A stretch of DNA of 64,000 bases from NCBI GenBank assembly GCA_027943335.1, contig BSBK01000765.1, forward strand, positions 162,001 to 226,000. Reading direction: 5' to 3'. Source of the stretch: Chamaecyparis obtusa (taxonomy: Eukaryota; Streptophyta; Pinopsida; Cupressales; Cupressaceae). Each line of letters opens with the position of its first letter. Position 1 is the first letter of the stretch. The position numbers and the translations under genes were made by a program. The notes under the pieces were generated by a model, which worked only from the letters and a program-made list of their open reading frames with translations, did no database searches and had not been told where the DNA came from. Shown here piece after piece: positions 25,074 through 35,271 of this stretch.

Positions 25074-25944
25074 TTCTTATCTGTCTTAGATGGTTTGTTG
25101 TCTTGTGCCTTGGTGACTTGGGTCTTGTGGATGACCCTCTTCTTTTTGTCTCTTGTATTGGAGTTTATTTTAGTAGGCTCTTTTTGTGCCTCCCTTCCCT
25201 ATTTGTGAGGGTTAGTTTAACTTTTTTTATTTTTTTATTTGGTTGTTGTGGTCGACAACTCGATGTTGTGGTGCAAATCCCTATTGAAGTGGGGTTTCAT
25301 TCTAAGGATCAATGGCAGTTGAAGGTTACTCTTCTTCTTCTCTCTTCTTCCCTTCTTCCTATTAAAGTGAATGTTCCTATTGAGATGGAGACATGACCTA
25401 TTGAGGTGGTTTGTTGCTAAATGAAAGAGGTGGGAAGGGTTAGTTGGTGGTCTTCTCTACCACTTGGTTCTATGGAGGTTGGCTAGAATATGCTTGAGTT
25501 TTCTATTTCAACTTTCCTCATCTCAACTTTCCCTATTGAGTCGGGTTTCTCACCTTTGTCGGTGTCAAGGATTATTATCGCTGGGCTAGGTCTTTATTGG
25601 ATGGATTGTTATTTTCAAAGGAACTTTTTTTGTATCTTCTTTTTTTTGGTAGGATTTGGTTTGCTGGTTTGGGGAGCCTTCCAAAACCCCACTTCTCTAA
25701 TCAAGGTTGATAGAGCCTTTCAAAACAATAATGTCATGGTGCAGTAGAAGCTTAATCTATTCATGTAATTAAGAATTTTTTTTTTGAATTCTGGTTTGGT
25801 CTTGCAGAAGGTTATGGTTCAGGGAATCCTTTAAATCCCCATGATGGTTCTAGGTCCTAGGTTAAAACAAAAGTTTTCTTCAAGTGGTTCTTTTTCATGC
25901 CTTTCTTTCATGTTTGATTGGATCCTGACAATTTTCAAGGGCCC
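25074..25944 (+). repeat. Repeat Q left half, duplicate of 14023-14889
   Basis: Collinear with 14023-14889, up to and including the GGGCCC that precedes the LTR start. Confidence 0.8.
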
Positions 25945-27420
25945 TATTGGTACTCATAAAAACCCATATAGTTTTGAGCCCATAGTCAGAAAGTTCTCCT
26001 AAGGCAATGTTCAGTGCTTCAAAAGAATAGTTTAAAAGACCTAAGTTCAACTACATACAAAGATAGGGCTTGTTGATTTTCACGGAATGGCACTTAGGAC
26101 ATGTGTTCCTTGCATTTCATTCGGCATATGGAATTGGTTACAACTCCCAGAATCCAATTCTGACAAGTTTTAAAGATACCCATTTGGAGGCCAATGCTCA
26201 AATATGCACATCGCATTCTGTCTGGTTTTCATTGAATGGCTTACTTTGAGTGTTTTTATCTGACACCTGGATGATAGTAGCGATGAAAGGAATGTTGTGT
26301 CATATTTTAGACATGAGAGTGTGTCTCCATGTCTGTTTTCAGGTTCCTAAGGGTTTGAATAATCAGTTTACCAAGCCTCTTTTAATTGCATTTTGTTCAA
26401 TTTTCTTGAATGTGGGAATGCAGTTTTGAAGTTGCCTACTTTAAGGTCATGCAATTGGTATCCCGTCAGTGGTCAGGAGGAATTGAAGGTTGATCAATAA
26501 TATAGACATGCAAATGATTCCCCTTGATGAGTTTCAGATCATGACCAATCCGATTGATTACTTTGCTCGATTAGTTCCAAGCCCAGTTTATGCATTTTTA
26601 CTATGTTTCAGTTCAGGATGTTCTGGAGGCATGAATTTGAAGATTAATTCTTGATAGCCAGTTGATCTTTTGTTGAATCTGATTGTATCCTTGTTTTCTA
26701 TGTGTCAGAGAGATCATTTGTCTAGGGTTTCAAACCATCAAGGTTAGGTTTGACATGATTGCAAGATTAGACAATAGGTGTTCAATAATGATGAAAAGTA
26801 CAGATAGAATAACTTTGCAAAGTAGTCATTTTCCAAAACTCGTAGCTTTTTGGCAGATGCTTGTCTCCAGTTGAGGGTTGTTTTTTGCGTTCCTTGAATA
26901 TGATTCTTCTGCCACATTCAGTAGCTCACCTTCAGCTCATCATTTGATATTTTTAATCCATCTCCTTCAGTGGTAGTTTGCAGTGATTTTGATTTGTGTT
27001 TGTCAGTAATTCTAAACGAGCGTTTTCAAGTTTTAAAACCTCCTGCCCTGCTCATCTATAGGCGAATCCCTTTAACAGGATGTTTCTCTATAATACAAAG
27101 TTTGTACTCGCCAACTTTTAGCTTCCAAGGATTAATTTTTGTCGGTGATTTAATGGCGCGAGTGGGGGTGTTTTACTTAGATTTGGCGACTGGCAAAGTA
27201 ATAGAAATTGAAACTTTTTAAAGTTTTCGATTGTCCATAATGGATCCGATGGCAGATGCCAGTCATTTTGGTTGTGTTTGAGGTTCGGGTTTTTTAATTT
27301 GAAATTTCTTTAGGCTAGACCCGCTTGGGGTCCAGCCTGCTTCATTGTTTTGGAGTAGAACTTTGTCAGCTTGATTACATCAAGCCACTGGAAATTGATG
27401 AGTTTAAAGACAAGGAATCA
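25945..27420 (+). repeat. 5' LTR fragment in second duplicate
   Basis: Matches the first part of the LTR from its TATTGGTACTCAT start. It is visibly closer to 14890-16280 than to 42602-43980. It keeps the sequence after GCTTGGGG that the first copy lost (compare 16279 with 27325 and 43985). The fragment ends at a deletion junction at 27420. Confidence 0.85.
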
Positions 27421-27492
27421 TTCTTTTGGTAAGTATGATGATGATTGTGACAATGATAATGATAGTAAATTTCTTGATAAAAATGATGATAT
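27421..27492 (+). pseudogene. Acidic ORF segment in second duplicate, left of the CACTA element
   Basis: Equivalent to 21522-21600, ending ...AAAATGATGATAT at the CACTA insertion point. The continuation is at 41957. The target duplication TAT occupies 27490-27492. Confidence 0.8.
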
Positions 27493-27915
27493 CACTAGTA
27501 CAAAAACAACAATATATGACCAAATAAACTACCAAAAATTGTAGATAAATGACCAAATTTGGTCACGTGACCAGTGGTAGTTTATTGCCGGTCATTTATC
27601 TCGTGACCAAATTTATGACTAAACTATTTTAGTCATTTATTTGGTCATTGATTTGGTCATATATTTAGTCATTTATTTGGTCGTTTATTTGGTCATTTGG
27701 TAGTTTATTTGGTCATTTATTTGATCATTTGATAGTTTATTTGATCATTTATTTGGTCTTTTATTTAGTCGTTTATTTGGTCATTTATTTGATCGTTTAT
27801 TTGGTTGTTTATTTAGTCATTTATTGGGTCATTTATTTAGTCGTTTATTTGGTCATATATTTAGTCCTTAATTTAGTCATATATTTAGTCATTAATTTAG
27901 TCATATATTTAGTCA
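27493..27915. repeat. Left terminal and subterminal repeats of CACTA element
   Basis: After the terminus, GACCAAAT-type motifs occur singly and as palindromes: GACCAAATTTGGTC at 27551-27564 and TGGTCACGTGACCA at 27560-27573. From about 27620 to 27915 a roughly 12-bp unit (ATTTATTTGGTC and variants) is repeated more than twenty times. In CACTA elements such motif clusters are transposase-binding sites; that role is inferred here. The open frame 27729-27959 is a by-product of the repeat. Confidence 0.85.
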
Positions 27916-27918
27916 TAT

Positions 27919-27990
27919 TAGGACATGATGGAATCGAACCACCATCCTCCTGCTTATAAAGCAGGTGCTCTTCCATTGAGCTAGTACCCT
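27919..27990 (-). tRNA. tRNA-Ile(UAU)-like gene
   Basis: The minus strand folds into a standard cloverleaf. The D stem is GCTC/GAGC. The anticodon stem CCTGC/GCAGG has a 7-base loop TTTATAA (anticodon TAT, + strand 27956-27958). The T arm is GGTGG-TTCGATT-CCATC. The acceptor stem is AGGGTAC/ATGTCCT with two G-T pairs and one C-A mismatch, and the discriminator base is A. It has no intron. Anticodon and discriminator fit isoleucine AUA decoding. The acceptor mismatch and the location inside a transposon suggest a captured copy, which may be inactive. Nuclear or organellar origin is not decided. Confidence 0.7.
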
Positions 27991-29373
27991 TTAAATAATA
28001 ATCATACCATGTATACTAGTACTTTCCACATTAAACATGATTTAATATCCATGTATCTTGAGGCACCTATTTTGATCAACTTGATATGACAATTATATAC
28101 TCTATTTTATAGGGTTTATAAATTTTCAAGCTTGTTATATAGTATATCTAAATATAACACTATCACCACCCATTATAACAAATGACGTTGTATGGTGATT
28201 GACAAGTAGATTTTTAAACAAGAACAAAATAAGTGAAATGTAAACATGTTACAAAAAAGTTAAAGATCTGAGGTAAAAAATAAACTTGAAATGCAATGTG
28301 CATTTCTAAAACTTGAAGTGATCATATGCCTCGATAGAGGTACATAGTGAATTAAGAAAATCAATTATTTCCAATTTCTAGATTATTGGGAGTTATGATT
28401 CATAAATTTGTTTTGATATAATAATGACAAGTTGTCATGTGAAATTGATATGCTTAAAGTGTAAATGCTTTATTGCTTAAATGATAAATCAACATAGGAT
28501 AGGGATTTCACTTGTTCAATTGATAATTCACACTACTTGCAAAGAAATAAATAGTAGTAGATTTGATAGAAATAAAAGGAGTATGGTACCTAATAATAAC
28601 AGTCAATTGCTGTCACAAAATCTTTTACTCAAAAATTTGCATCTCTTTAGCATCTCCTTTCTTTTTTAACCTTAGACATAAGACAATCATCACTATTTAT
28701 TGTTAGATTTTATATAATCACTATATATGGTTATACTTTATATAATGGCCTGCAGATTCAACAAATATTCAAGAAGCGAGGAAGATCAACAATTCAAAAT
28801 TTGTTTCGAAACTGTGGAAGTAGCCACAGAAACACAATAGTTATTGAGAGGGCATAACAGAGCATACTCAAGAATATATGGTACCATCTGGCAGACAATA
28901 ATTATGGTCTACTGCAGAGAACCCTCAATCAATGTTCATGCTACTGGATCAAAGCAATAATGAAGATCTGTCATAGTAATCTGAAAATCATATGCATGTA
29001 TGTCACATCATGCTAAATAATCACATTGACAATGGGAATCAGAAAAATACTATGAGATGGTATGGTACTAGCATTAAAATACAAATCCCAAAGAGACATA
29101 TTGATATCCTATTATGTCTTATGAATACCAATGAGAAAGTGATGTCACTACATTACATGTAGTATAGCATCAAAATAATAATAAGAAGATACATCAGGCA
29201 TGTTTTCCACAGGTTTAGGAGTGCCATCAAGAGTTTATACAAAAAGTGTTACATATTATTAAGGTCTTAGTGAGGCTACAATTTCAAACAATATTGAGCA
29301 TATTCATGGACACGATGCTTCTAATAAGGTACAACTAGGATGAAAATTTCTCAAATCAGTAATAGCGCAAAGT
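27991..29373. other. CACTA interior without recognisable coding sequence
   Basis: AT-rich sequence with no ORF of recognisable family on either strand. The last part, directly upstream of the CNX3-like frame, could be intron of the captured gene. Confidence 0.4.
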
Positions 29374-29421
29374 TTGGTATATGGCAATCCAGATTACAAA
29401 TACAATGTTAATAGATATCAG

Positions 29422-29640
29422 CCACAAGATACCAAGAGGATGACCATTGCCAATTGCAAGGTTCTACTCAGGGAGAAAGCATTTCAGCTTGTGGTTGCTA
29501 ATTTGATTTCCAAAGGGGATGTTCTCAATGTGGAAAAGATTTCTAAAATTTTGGGGGCAAAACAAACGAGTAATCTAACTCCTCTTTGCCATAACATAAT
29601 TCTAAGAAAAGTTCATATGGAGTTGACCAAAGACAAAGAA
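29422..29640 (+). pseudogene. CNX3-like: Captured fragment of molybdopterin precursor synthase accessory gene (MoaC/CNX3)
   Basis: The frame reads KRMTIANCKVLL, then ISKGDVLNVEKIS and GAKQTSNLTPLCHNIIL. This is the conserved core of the MoaC family: KGDVL, then AK-x-TS-x-L-x-PLCH. In plants this protein (CNX3) is mitochondrial and, with CNX2, makes cyclic pyranopterin monophosphate, the first step of molybdenum-cofactor synthesis. Only about 70 residues are present. The N-terminal targeting region and the C-terminal active-site part are missing, and the frame ends at 29670. It cannot encode a working enzyme. No intron interrupts the matched part. Confidence 0.8.
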
Positions 29641-29670
29641 AAACTCCAAATTACCAAAAGCAAGAACTAG

Positions 29671-30723
29671 AGGGCACAGTTTGTCAACCTTAAAGAGGGG
29701 ACTAGATGGAGATGAAAGAATTTGATGCAGAGCATCCCTCATCTTGGAAACAATGGTTCCATCACATATGATAGGTTCCTCAATCCTACCAAGAGAGATA
29801 CTCAACAACATGAAAACAACTCTGCTCCAAGGCAACTTGCCCTTCCTCTACACAAGGCTGCCTCAACCCCCCAAATGGATCAAAAAATGGTTCCACAAAA
29901 CACAACTCAAGGATAAAACTTTTGTCACACTCGTGACACTCCCCTTGACCATATCAAATTCTGATCTTAACTAGACTGATCACATCCATACCCATTCTTG
30001 ATGAACTCGTACCCTTATGACAAAAAACTACACATTGGAAACTCATTAAATTTTACAAAGGACACTAGACTTCATTCCTTACCATACTTATGGTACTCCC
30101 ACACTATTCATGGCTTTGAAAATGCCTAATGACCATTAGCACACAACCCCTCAAACAATTTGAAAAACTCTTATTAATGTGATTGTCCCATAACCCAACA
30201 TATACTCACCAATACATTTGATTAGACTTGGCCCTTGGATCAATATTGTATACATTGAATCTTGACCTTTCTTGTCATTCTAAACCCTTAACATAACAGA
30301 ATATGGCATCAAAAATCAATAATCACCCTTGTACCCCCGTCAGCCTTCACTTTCCATCAAATACTCTGCCAACATAAAACTTCACACTCAAACTGTCTTC
30401 TCACTATCCATTCTAGTCTGGGACAGAATTGTTGTCATCCAACACACATGCCAACTTCTACATGATCTCTTGTAGGCTTAAACACATATTGTACACATCA
30501 TATCCCTTCATCCCACCAAGTTTGGGGACTTGATGAATGCAAAAACAAAAGTTATTACATTTTTGCCACTCACGGGTTACCCTAGTAAGGGTTTGGACAG
30601 ATTTTACTAAAATGCCAATAACTTTGTCAATTTTTAATAAAAATAGATGATTCAAAAGACAAAACAAAGAGGATTCATCCCTCCTTAGAATAACATAGGT
30701 TTTAGGACTTTAAGTTAATAATA
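29671..30723. other. CACTA interior, nothing recognised
   Basis: Short overlapping ORFs on both strands (for example 29602-29835 minus, 29722-29974 plus) have no recognisable domain. The sequence is moderately AT-rich. Confidence 0.35.
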
Positions 30724-31146
30724 AGACTAGAGTAACCACGTTTTGCATGAAAAATTAGTACAATGCCATTAGTGTGACATGGGGAAAAAATCTCCATGTT
30801 GTATGATTATATTGGAGACCTCTGATAACCCAACATTCAATATTTTCAATTGCTATGAGTATTGAAAGTAATTTTTTTGGAGAGGACTAAAAGTATGGGC
30901 ATATTTTGTTGAATGGGAGGGATGGTTCGCTAGGAGAAAGGGCCAGACACACTCCCATTTATCTAAAATTTCACGATCCTTAGAAAAGTAACTAATAAAT
31001 TCCCAAAGTAAATAGTAGGTTTGCAACTTTATTACAATCTATAGTAGTTGAAAACCAATCTCCTTAAAACTCTTACACAAGATTCAAGCCTCTAATAGAA
31101 TGTAATTGAGCATCCAATCTTTTGTAGACCCTTAGCTAAAGTATAC
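30724..31146. repeat. 423-bp direct repeat, left copy (partner 32898-33320)
   Basis: Begins AGACTAGAGTAACC and ends CTAAAGTATAC. The partner is exactly the same length and differs by scattered substitutions only. The pair brackets the glucosidase II fragment. Ends are not TG...CA, and neither copy is flanked by an obvious short duplication, so it is not a clear LTR pair. Confidence 0.9.
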
Positions 31147-32154
31147 AATCCACTTGGGATTTTCTTTCCTTTGTTCAGGATTCATTAGATATCAATGGAA
31201 AAATTGTATACAACACTTATGTGTAACAATGGGGAGCACAAACAATACCGTGGTATTGTGCTAATATTATTTGACTGCATTTTATCAACATTTGGGAATT
31301 CTGAGGCACTGGCTCTCTTGTAATTGGAGATTCATCATTTGGATCCAAGTAAAATTGCTTGACTGAGCCAATTGTGGCTATTTACTTTTTGTTGATTGGC
31401 TCAATAAAGGCCTTTGACTTGGATTTCAGATGTTTCCAATTGCAACTGTTTGCTAATGCCTAGGAATTGCCAGTGGTTGGAAAATTAAATGGCAGAATTT
31501 TTTTCCTCTTTTGGACCTCTTGACTAAAAGAAAGCTGGTAAATAGATAGCTACGCAGGTCTATGTTTAGTAGTTTACAAATATTATAATTGACCATACCG
31601 TTCTAGAGATGGATAGATATATTTTTCTTACTTGTTGGAAGACTTTCAGCTTTACCACTGATAGCAATAACATAAAAGATTCTAGAGACTCAAAGATGGG
31701 ATAATGATGAACAATGGATCTTCGTTTAAAAATTACTTGGCAGTTACACAACCACAATTCCTCACATATTTGAGATTTATTCAATTTTGGTTGTTAGTTA
31801 AATGGGTTATGTACTAAGCCAACGGAATTGGGAAATCTATTTGCTGATTTTTTTCCTAGACGCTTAATTTAAAAAATAATATCGATAATCTTGATTAGCA
31901 AGGTGGGCTTTTCCCAAGTTGAGGAAACTGGCAAGTGACACTGCTCACAATCTTTTCTCTTTCTTTATAATATCTTTATCTATATATCATCTCCTACCTT
32001 AGGATATGTTTAAAGCAGCTGAAATTGTGCTGAAATTCATGGATTTGAATTTGAGACGAACTTTATACAACTTAAATGGCTTATTGCTGCCAATGTTAAA
32101 CATGTGGAGGTGCTATTAAATACTTGTTCTCATGTCTGAGTGTGCTTTTTTCAG
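31147..32154. other. Probable captured intron upstream of glucosidase II exon
   Basis: There is no coding signal. It ends in a good splice acceptor (GTGCTTTTTTCAG, up to 32154) directly before the glucosidase II reading frame, so part or all of it is likely intron of that gene. Confidence 0.4.
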
Positions 32155-32535
32155 GTCATAGCATTAAATCAATCACTGGAGGCCGAAGGTGAGCTCTATG
32201 CGGATGATGGGAGGAGCTATGATTATGAAAAGGGGGTGTATATCTATCGACAAATTGTCTTTTCAAATGGTAGACTTACCTCCATCAACCTTGCATCTGA
32301 TAAGTCAAATAGGAAAATAGTATTTGCAAACTGTATTGTCGAGAGAATCATAATATTGGGTCTACAGTCAAATTTCTCTGGAAGAAGAATTGCTTTTATT
32401 GAACCGTCAAATCGAAGAGTTGCTATTGAGTCTGGTCCACTTAAGCTACAGTGGAGATCATATCCTCCCGTAGTGGCGAATCCTTTTTACTCAAACCTCA
32501 AATTGGGGTTTCTTCAAGATCCACAAAGTCCTCAG
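32155..32535 (+). pseudogene. Captured C-terminal exon(s) of ER glucosidase II alpha subunit
   Basis: After a splice acceptor the frame reads VIALNQSLEAEGELYADDG, then YIYRQIVFSNGRLTS, then NCIVERIIILG and a run ending ESGPLKL. This is the C-terminal beta-sandwich region of plant glucosidase II alpha (GH31), the enzyme that trims the inner glucoses from N-glycans in the endoplasmic reticulum. Near 32446 the frame shifts by one base. The tail continues in the frame beginning at 32451 (SGESFLLKPQIGV). The catalytic GH31 barrel is absent. The fragment lies between two 423-bp direct repeats. Confidence 0.75.
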
Positions 32536-32897
32536 AGCTATCAGATCCTCCACCCCTGACAACAGCTTTGCTTAGAATCCATTTTGGCACCTCTACATTT
32601 GGAGCCTTGCAATTCGGTCTCAAAATTGGCCAAAATGAAAGCTCTAGTCTAGAAGTTACCAACCATCTGGTATGCAAACTAGCTCAATAAATTGAGGGTG
32701 CCCACATAGGGGATAACAAGTATCTTTGTAAATTTGAAATGACCTTCAAGATGGTAACTCGTGCAAAAACGCCCACACTGCACTATATAATAAGATTTGG
32801 ATCGCTGTTGCACAAGAAAATCTTCCTAGCAACTAGCAACACATTGTGAAAAAAGGAGTCAAGCCTAGTCTCCAAATAACCATCTCTCACACGCTTT
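32536..32897. other. CACTA interior, nothing recognised
   Basis: Sequence downstream of the glucosidase II fragment up to the right 423-bp repeat. It may include 3' flank of the captured gene. No domain is recognised. Confidence 0.35.
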
Positions 32898-33320
32898 AGA
32901 CTAGAGTAACCACGTTTTGCATGAAAAATTAGTACAATGCCATTAGTGTGACATGGGGAAAAAATCTCCATGTTGTATGATTATACTGAAGACCTCTGAT
33001 AACCCAACATTCAGTATTTTCAATTGCTATGAGTATTGAAAGTAATTTCTTTGGAGAGGACTGAAAGTATGGGCATATTTTGTTGAACGGGAGGGATGGT
33101 TTGCTAGGAGAAAGGGCCAGACACACTACCATTTATCTAAAATTTCATAATCCTTAGAAAAGTAACTAATAAATTCCCAAAGTAAATAGTAGGTTTGCAA
33201 CTTTATTACAATCTATAGCAGTTGAAAACCAATCTCCTTAAAACTCTTACACAAGATTCAAGCCTCTAATAGAATGTAATTGAACATTCAATCTTTTGTA
33301 GACCCTTAGCTAAAGCATAC
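32898..33320. repeat. 423-bp direct repeat, right copy (partner 30724-31146)
   Basis: Collinear with 30724-31146. It ends CTAAAGCATAC. A minus-strand ORF within it is not maintained in the partner and is not called. Confidence 0.9.
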
Positions 33321-33791
33321 TACCTAGCATGCACACTAAGAATTATCACCCCAGCCAATTATCCTCGAACTGCAGACAATGGTTATATCCCATTCCTTTT
33401 GAAATCAACAGAGAAAGAAGAAACTTGTTTTAGCAGACTCAGTTATTTGACACACCCTGAGCCTACTAGTTAGTTGTCCACTAGATGATGCCCTGAAATT
33501 TCTAGCTAGGTTTCCCTCCCATTTCCTCATCTGGTTGTACAAATTACTAATTCCTATTTTTTTATGAATACTAATACAATTTTTATTTTACCATACAAAA
33601 AATCAAAGAGAATCTAATAGGGACAAATGAGCCTCCAAAACCTATGAAATAAACTAGGCAGTAAGAATTATGTTGCTTCCCTTCCAATTTCAACAAATAT
33701 GGAACATATTTTTATCCCTCGCCACTTAAGTATATAAAAATGATCTTATTTTCATCAATATTCATTGCAATAGCAAGCATATATTTTATAC
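33321..33791 (-). other. Probable intron sequence downstream of citrate synthase exon
   Basis: It follows the GTATAA donor of the exon at 33792 on the minus strand. I looked for the next citrate synthase exon on this strand and did not find one. Confidence 0.35.
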
Positions 33792-33878
33792 CTGATTTGC
33801 TAAACGATGGAAAGGCCCCGCTAAGCCATTCATACCAACTGCAAATGCAAGATATGGATTTGCTAGTGGACTCCCAAC
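33792..33878 (-). pseudogene. Captured single exon of citrate synthase
   Basis: On the minus strand an AG acceptor (TTTCTAG) precedes an 87-bp exon in phase 0, followed by a GTATAA donor. Its 29 codons read [21 protein letters not shown], then PFHRLANQ. This matches the citrate synthase segment usually seen as a [23 protein letters not shown]-type run, next to the catalytic centre. Citrate synthase condenses oxaloacetate and acetyl-CoA in mitochondria (or fatty acids' glyoxylate cycle in peroxisomes). The conserved HGLANQ reads HRLANQ here. Flanking exons were not found, so this is a lone captured exon with its splice sites. Confidence 0.75.
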
Positions 33879-35090
33879 CTAGAAACCAATTCATCAAGAA
33901 GAATGTCAATAATAAATAGATACAAATAAGACAAACATTAATCAGTAATGCACAAATAATGTTTGAAGGAATATCACTTCACTATCACCAACACACTACA
34001 TATAAAATGATATCCCCTTATTTTTGCAAGGAACCTGCTTTCACAAATTGTACCTGCTTATCTTGGTGCATTGTTCTTAGTATAACATAAGTTGCCAAAA
34101 CAACTGTTACAGACCTACAAGTTATGACCTTGATCCTTGAAACTTACCCATTAGTCAGCATTCCAGCTTGAGTGCTAGCAGATCACATTGGACTCAATTA
34201 TTCTTATAATTGTTTTGAAACTTTATTTGGCTTACCTATTAGTCAATATCGAAGTGTAATGAGCTCTAATTCTTGGGGAAAGCCTCACCTTGATCATTAG
34301 ACTTACCTCTATGTTACAAAACTACCCTCAAATGCAATATTGCAGGCCATTTCCAGATCACTCTTGTAGTTGAAGCTGTTGAAAGTATGTGAATTGGAGA
34401 CTATTGACCACATTTTCACTCTTAGTGCTATCATCAAAAGGGCTAATTATTGGTCTTCTACAGTCTTTTGTTGTCATTGGCCCCATCCTGCAACAACTAT
34501 TGTTCCATGAATATGGAGCATTGATATTTCTGACACTCTGATTATGGCCATTATTAGACTCCATGAGACAGTTGTTGGACAATTCAGGAGTCCCCATAGC
34601 CTCTCAGACATTGCCCAAAGAACTATTGAACTTAAGCAAGGCTGATTACATGCAAAATGAAAAAGACTAAGATCACAAAGTTCAAGTAAGGGCTAAAAGA
34701 GGTGAAAATACACAATGTAAACATGACAAATCCTACTCACTAAATATTCCTATAGAGGAGAGAAAAAAGAGAAATGAAGAATTAAGGCTTTACAAGACTA
34801 TAAGCATAATAAGGGCTGCAAAAGAATGCAGCCATGTCAAGTGCGAAGGCACCTCATAAGAGACATTTCTCTAAAGAAATTTAGCATTATCAAAGGAAAA
34901 TCCTAAAGGAAATTATAGCAGAGAAAACTCTCATCAAAAATTATACTCTGTTGTAAATAGCCTCCAAATTGGGGGGAAACAACATTCATGTTTCCACCAA
35001 GGTCCTGCGAGTGGAAGTTAGAATTGTGGGAAAGATCATTAGGCTAGAAATTGCCCTGAGCAAAAAAACATGAATCTCCTCAAAAAAGTT
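33879..35090. other. CACTA interior, one unidentified minus-strand ORF
   Basis: A minus-strand frame at 34358-34597 (motifs GHNQSVRNINAPYSW and RRPIISPFDD) reads like protein but matches no family I recognise. The remainder is non-coding or intron of captured genes. Confidence 0.3.
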
Positions 35091-35149
35091 CTATGCTGTT
35101 AAAGATAACCAATGTTCTGATATACAAACATCGCTGTTTGATATTCAAG

Positions 35150-35223
35150 GTAAGTTCAATGGAAAAAATTGTTTATGTTTTAGTTCATTTGGGAGGAACC
35201 CGATGTTATTAATTTTTTAACAG
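35150..35223 (+). other. Possible 5'-UTR intron of the captured kinesin
   Basis: AAG|GTAAGT at 35147-35155 is a consensus donor, and TTTTTTAACAG ending at 35223 is a good acceptor, 74 bp in all, just before the kinesin start. If real, the kinesin was captured as genomic DNA rather than as a spliced retrocopy. Confidence 0.4.
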
Positions 35224-35271
35224 AATTGGGAAGAATTGAATTGAGTGAAGTTTGAGAGTGGAAAGAAGAAA

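Larger units (their letters stand above)
21861..27420 (+). repeat. Second copy of tandem duplication (of 10795 to about 16390)
   Basis: At 21860/21861 the retrotransposon ORF stops abruptly and is followed by a copy of 10795 onward: repeat P, the AT-rich block with the LINE fragment, repeat Q, and the first 1.48 kb of the 5' LTR. That is host flank plus LTR inside the element, which transposition cannot give. The copy then jumps at 27420/27421 to the equivalent of 21522. The original continuation after 21860 is found at 42221. So 10795-21860 was tandemly duplicated, and the second unit later lost about 5.1 kb between LTR and ORF. Confidence 0.85.

Noticed and set aside
27729..27959. Open frame of 76 codons rich in YLVI repeats
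   Set aside because: It is the translation of the 12-bp CACTA subterminal repeat running into the antisense of the tRNA-like gene. The periodic peptide reflects the DNA repeat.
30724..33320. 423-bp direct repeats as LTRs of a small retrotransposon
   Set aside because: Ends are AGACTAG...ATAC rather than TG...CA, there is no primer-binding site or polypurine tract, and no target duplication was found.
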